A stretch of 64,000 nt of DNA from Meghimatium bilineatum (taxonomy: Eukaryota; Mollusca; Gastropoda; Stylommatophora; Philomycidae). The stretch covers positions 5,325,799-5,389,798 of the forward strand of contig CM067298.1 of assembly GCA_034231615.1 (NCBI GenBank). The letters are read 5' to 3'. Made by a program: the position numbers and the translations under genes. Shown piece by piece: positions 55,501 to 60,388 of this stretch. The number at the start of each line of letters is the position of its first letter. The first letter of the stretch is position 1. The notes under the pieces are model-generated. The model saw only the letters and a list, made by a program, of their open reading frames with translations, was not told the DNA's origin and did no database searches.

Positions 55501-58500
55501 GTTATTGGTCAAAAATTTATAGATAACTGGTAATAATATGAAAAATTAAATACATAAAGGCATTTCTATCCACATCCATAACCACAAATGTAAACTCTTT
55601 AACATTGACATAAGATCAAAAGATATTTTCTATGGCGGATAAGTATGCCTTAAATGTGAATTCTATTTTGACATCATCTTGTGAAAATAGGAGAAATGCA
55701 GCAGCTCAACAGCGGAGAGCAGCTAGAAAGTCACGGATAGACCAAGATCTGTCTACAGTCGTCATTCCATGTCTGAACTGTCCAAGGACATTTACAGCTC
55801 GAATAGGGCTCATTAGCCATCTACGAACTCATAATCAAGGATGTAGCTCTAATTGAATTTTCAAAAAAGTGGATGTAACAAATGGTCATAAGCACTTGTG
55901 ATGGAGGAACAATCAAAATCATTTTGACATAAAATGACATTGAATAAAGTAGGGTATGTATTAATGTCAAAAACAACATTCAGAAAAATGAAAAATATAT
56001 TGTGTAATAAGACCTTGTCATTAGTAGTGAGAAAGAGAGTTCTGCAGTGCTATATAACTCCTATACTAACATATGGATGCAAGTATTGGATAATAAACAT
56101 ACAGGAAAGTGGGAAATTAGAGGCAATAGAGATGTGGTTCTACAGAAGAATGCTAAGCATACCAAGGACTGGCAGAGAAACTAATGTAAAAGTGTTGAAA
56201 GAGTCAAATAGGAAACGGATGGTGGTCAATAATATAATCAATAATATAATCAATATTATTAATCAATAATATAAGAAAAAGACAATCTTCATTTTTTGGC
56301 CACATTATGTGACAAGAAGGTTTGGAAAACATAGTCACAACAGGTAAGATTGAAGGCAACAGATACAGAGGGCAAGAACATGAGAAATATTAGACAATTT
56401 AACAACCTGGCATGGTAGGGAAACACAAACGATCTTTATACATAATACTGGAGAAAGAGAGCTATGGAGAGTCATGATTGGCTACGCCAGCCGGCATGGC
56501 ACCTAATGAATGAATGTATTCATGTAAAGAATTATACTAAATACTCCAACTAGTAACACTGTCAAGTAAAGGGTATGGGAAATATGGGAAACTGGCTTTT
56601 CACCCATGAGTTGCCAGTACCCAGAAGGGGAAAAATAATAGTGATACTGCGTCTTACTATCCATGTCATAAGAGGTGATTAAGAATCTTATGGACTGGCG
56701 TTGGCTGTCCCATCCCATAATGGATAAAAGTGACCCATGCAGAAGTTATGCTGAAATTGGATGTGCCAAACCATGACAATGCATTCTATTCTTCAGTTTA
56801 CATCCTGCTAATCTGCAGGAGCTGAAGAATAAGCACAGACAAAGAAAATGTAAAGGTAAGGGTAGATCCATGGAAGCAACCTGCCATTGGGAATGAAAAT
56901 AACTAACTCTTCATGTATTAAGCCGCAGAAATTATTAGGTGGGGTGGTCAGTTCCCTTCTTTGCTGTATTTACCTTCCCTAACTCATGCATCAGGTACCG
57001 ATTTACAGCTGGGTCAACTGGAGGGGGGTCAATTATTATGTCTAAACATACCTTATGATTTGTTTATTTCATGTTTGTACAATGGCCAGAGTTCACATGT
57101 TAACCTATCATATTAATGAGCAGCTTCTCCAGGCTACAGAGCAGTGATCACCAACTTTTAACATTTTTCACTACCATGGCATCAGCACTCTCCAGTTGAT
57201 CTAACGTATAATCATGCCAAATTTCATCTGTATCCATAATATAGTTTTGGAGTCTATAGTGAACATGAAAGATGGAATTCACACAGTGCTTAGTACTCGT
57301 AATAAATTATTGAGTATAAATTCAGTTTCTGATTATTCTGTTAGAGTTGATGTTTTCATCGTAGAAAACATTATCTCTAAATTGTGCCACTTTATGTGAT
57401 CTAAATATGTTAGCTTGCATTGTATGATATAGTTTGAAAAGTAGATATCAAAGAAAAGTTAAAAAAGCAGTTTTACATTGAACAATACACAGCTACGATG
57501 TTTCGATCAAAAGGTCTTTATTCTCCTGTTCACTCAATATATTTATGGTTTTAAAAACGGATCTTCATCTACGTTCAGGTCTTTGTGAAAATCTGCATTG
57601 CTTCATATTTCTGTCGATGATATTCTTCTGACATTTTTATAGAATTTCATTTCTAATGCTGATATTTTATTTCCCAATGTGGATGTTATTGTTTAAGTCT
57701 TGCAAGTTTCAGTGTATATAACTGTTATATTTGATTTTGTTACATTTACTATTATAAAATTCAACCTGGCAACCCTTGCATATTCTCTTACATTTAAAAC
57801 ATATGGATCAAACATTTTAATTAGAGTTATGAGTTAGAACTATGTTTGAGATCCAGATAGTTATTTGCTTATTTAGAGATTCCTCATGTTCATATTTTGT
57901 GAACAACAAACATTATTCAACAGCAGGCAACAACATATTGTATTTTCTGTGTTTATAATTGAATTATCTACATAAATATGCTTGTACAGATAATATTTAC
58001 TGCTTTGAAATTTTAGTAAATGTAAATGTCTGTCTCAAAATATTGGGGTTTTTTTGTACAATGTAATTTAGTTTTAATTTTAAATTGTCATTTTAACATA
58101 ATTTAAACATCTTTAGCATCAATTCTTTAGCATCTAAATAAACAATGAAAATATTATATAATACAAAATAACTCATTGCCTATCAGGGTCATTGGGGTGC
58201 AAAATTGGAGACATCCATGGGTTTACAAACATAAGGGTACAACATTGGAGACATCAGTGGGTTTACAAACATAAGGGTACAACATTGGAGACATCAGTGG
58301 GCCTACAGAAAGGCATGATCCATATTATGCTGACACTCCAATGGCAGAATTTCAGTGGTTAGAATTATACTTGGTGGTGCCTATCTCTCTACAAAACTTT
58401 TCTTATCAACAAAATGAAATAATAAAACTGTCATTTTGTACTATTTTACCAAAAACGTTAAAAATATTAGAGAAAGCTATGGTATGTATAATAAAAATAA

Positions 58501-60336
58501 AATATAATGCAGCTTATGGTTAGTTACTAACTGTTAAGATTTTTTAAAAAGCAACAAATTGTGCAAACATATTATTTAACAATTAAGATACAAGATACAA
58601 CACAGTAACATTGAAAATCAGCTACCTGTCAGGATTGAAGTACTATCTGTATAAAACATGCACTTAATCAAATTTTAGCTCTTCTTAGCTGGACAAATTA
58701 AGGTTAGAATGTCTAAACTACTGGCGTCACCAGTAGGGTGCAACAAATTTGAAAGTGCAACATAAGTGCAAGTAAAAGAAAAAAATTTCATGGAAACAAA
58801 AAAGTGGGAACATCAAGATTACACTACGAAATGCATTAGATCAGATTTCAATTTGGAAAACAGACTCATTGAGACAGGGAAAGTTTTCTTACTTGAGAAA
58901 TGAATCACAGAAATATCAGCATTATAAATATAAATGTAGATCCCATTTATGTTCAATGATACACTAGAACACACTCCAAACAAATTTTTCATTAGACAAA
59001 ATGATTTACAACTTCAAAATATGATTATGAGGTATATTTTAGTTAAGACTTGGTACCAATCTATATATCTATCTATGTTCCTCCTGCACAGAATAAGTTT
59101 CTCTGGACAGAATCAGTGCTCTTCAGTGCAAGCAATGTGATGCTACTGTGCGTAATTCTCACATGCTATTGAGACCCATAGTCATACCATCTTTGATGGT
59201 TGTTCTTTGAAGAGTTTATATTGGTCTTCCTCTCTTTCTTTTGCCATCTCGTACCAATTGTAATGCTTGTAGTGTGAGTCTGTTTTAATTAATTCTAAGC
59301 ACATCTGTTATAAATTCACTATTTTCTTCTTTTTTTTGTAGAAACATATTTTTGTTTGGTGTCTTCTCTTACATGCTTGTTTGACTTGAATTCTTCCCAG
59401 TCAATACTTAAGAGTTTATAAGTTTCATTTTCAAATGTATATTATTTGCTTTCTGCATTTTTTGATACTTTTCATCTTTCACAACCATATGATAATACGG
59501 ATATTATATTGGAGTTAAATAATCATAGTTTGGTATATTTACCCATCATTTTTTATTTCCAGATGTTTATTAGGTGGTTGAATGAGTTGGATGTCAATGC
59601 AATTCTGGTAGAAATCGCTTTTGATTATCTCCATCTTCTGTCATTTTACAGCCCAAGTTGGAAAAATTATTTACTGTCTAAATTATTTCTCCATTGAGAT
59701 GTTAAAATGTAAGTTTGTCATTATCTAACCCAGTCCATAGCCAAGCAAATAAGCAATGGAGACATAATGCAGTCTTGTTCTACTCCTGTTTCTATGTAAA
59801 ATTTCATTTATTCAGTTTTACCATTTATTTTAGCATATAATCTTGAGTGGCCATATAAAGCTAGAAATTTATTTTAGCACAGAGTCTTCAGAGACTCAAG
59901 TGGCCAAAAAGTCAATGCATCAATAAATAATGTTTATAACCAGAAAGGGAGGATCAGGTTTTACAAATTTAGTATTTGCATTTAGTGAAGTAGATTCTAT
60001 TACATACCAGCTGTCAGTAAACTGGCTTTCTAACCAGGTGATCCTGATTGAATTTCTAGTTCAAGCAGAATTTTAAATCACCATCAGCCTCTAGGTCGAC
60101 ATAGCCTAAGAAAATGGGTACCAGATAATCTGGGAAAGTAGAGGCGATGGACATGATGCTGACTACATCATCCGTAGGTGTGCATTGATAAAAAAAAATA
60201 TGGAATTAACACTATATTTCCCAATGGTATGGAAAAGGGATACTTTACTTTTTTTAAATTTTATTGAAGCACTCTTTATACAGAATATGCACATAATTGT
60301 GGGTAAAAATATGCCATTTGCTGTGATATAGTTAGC

Positions 60337-60388
<52 letters not shown>

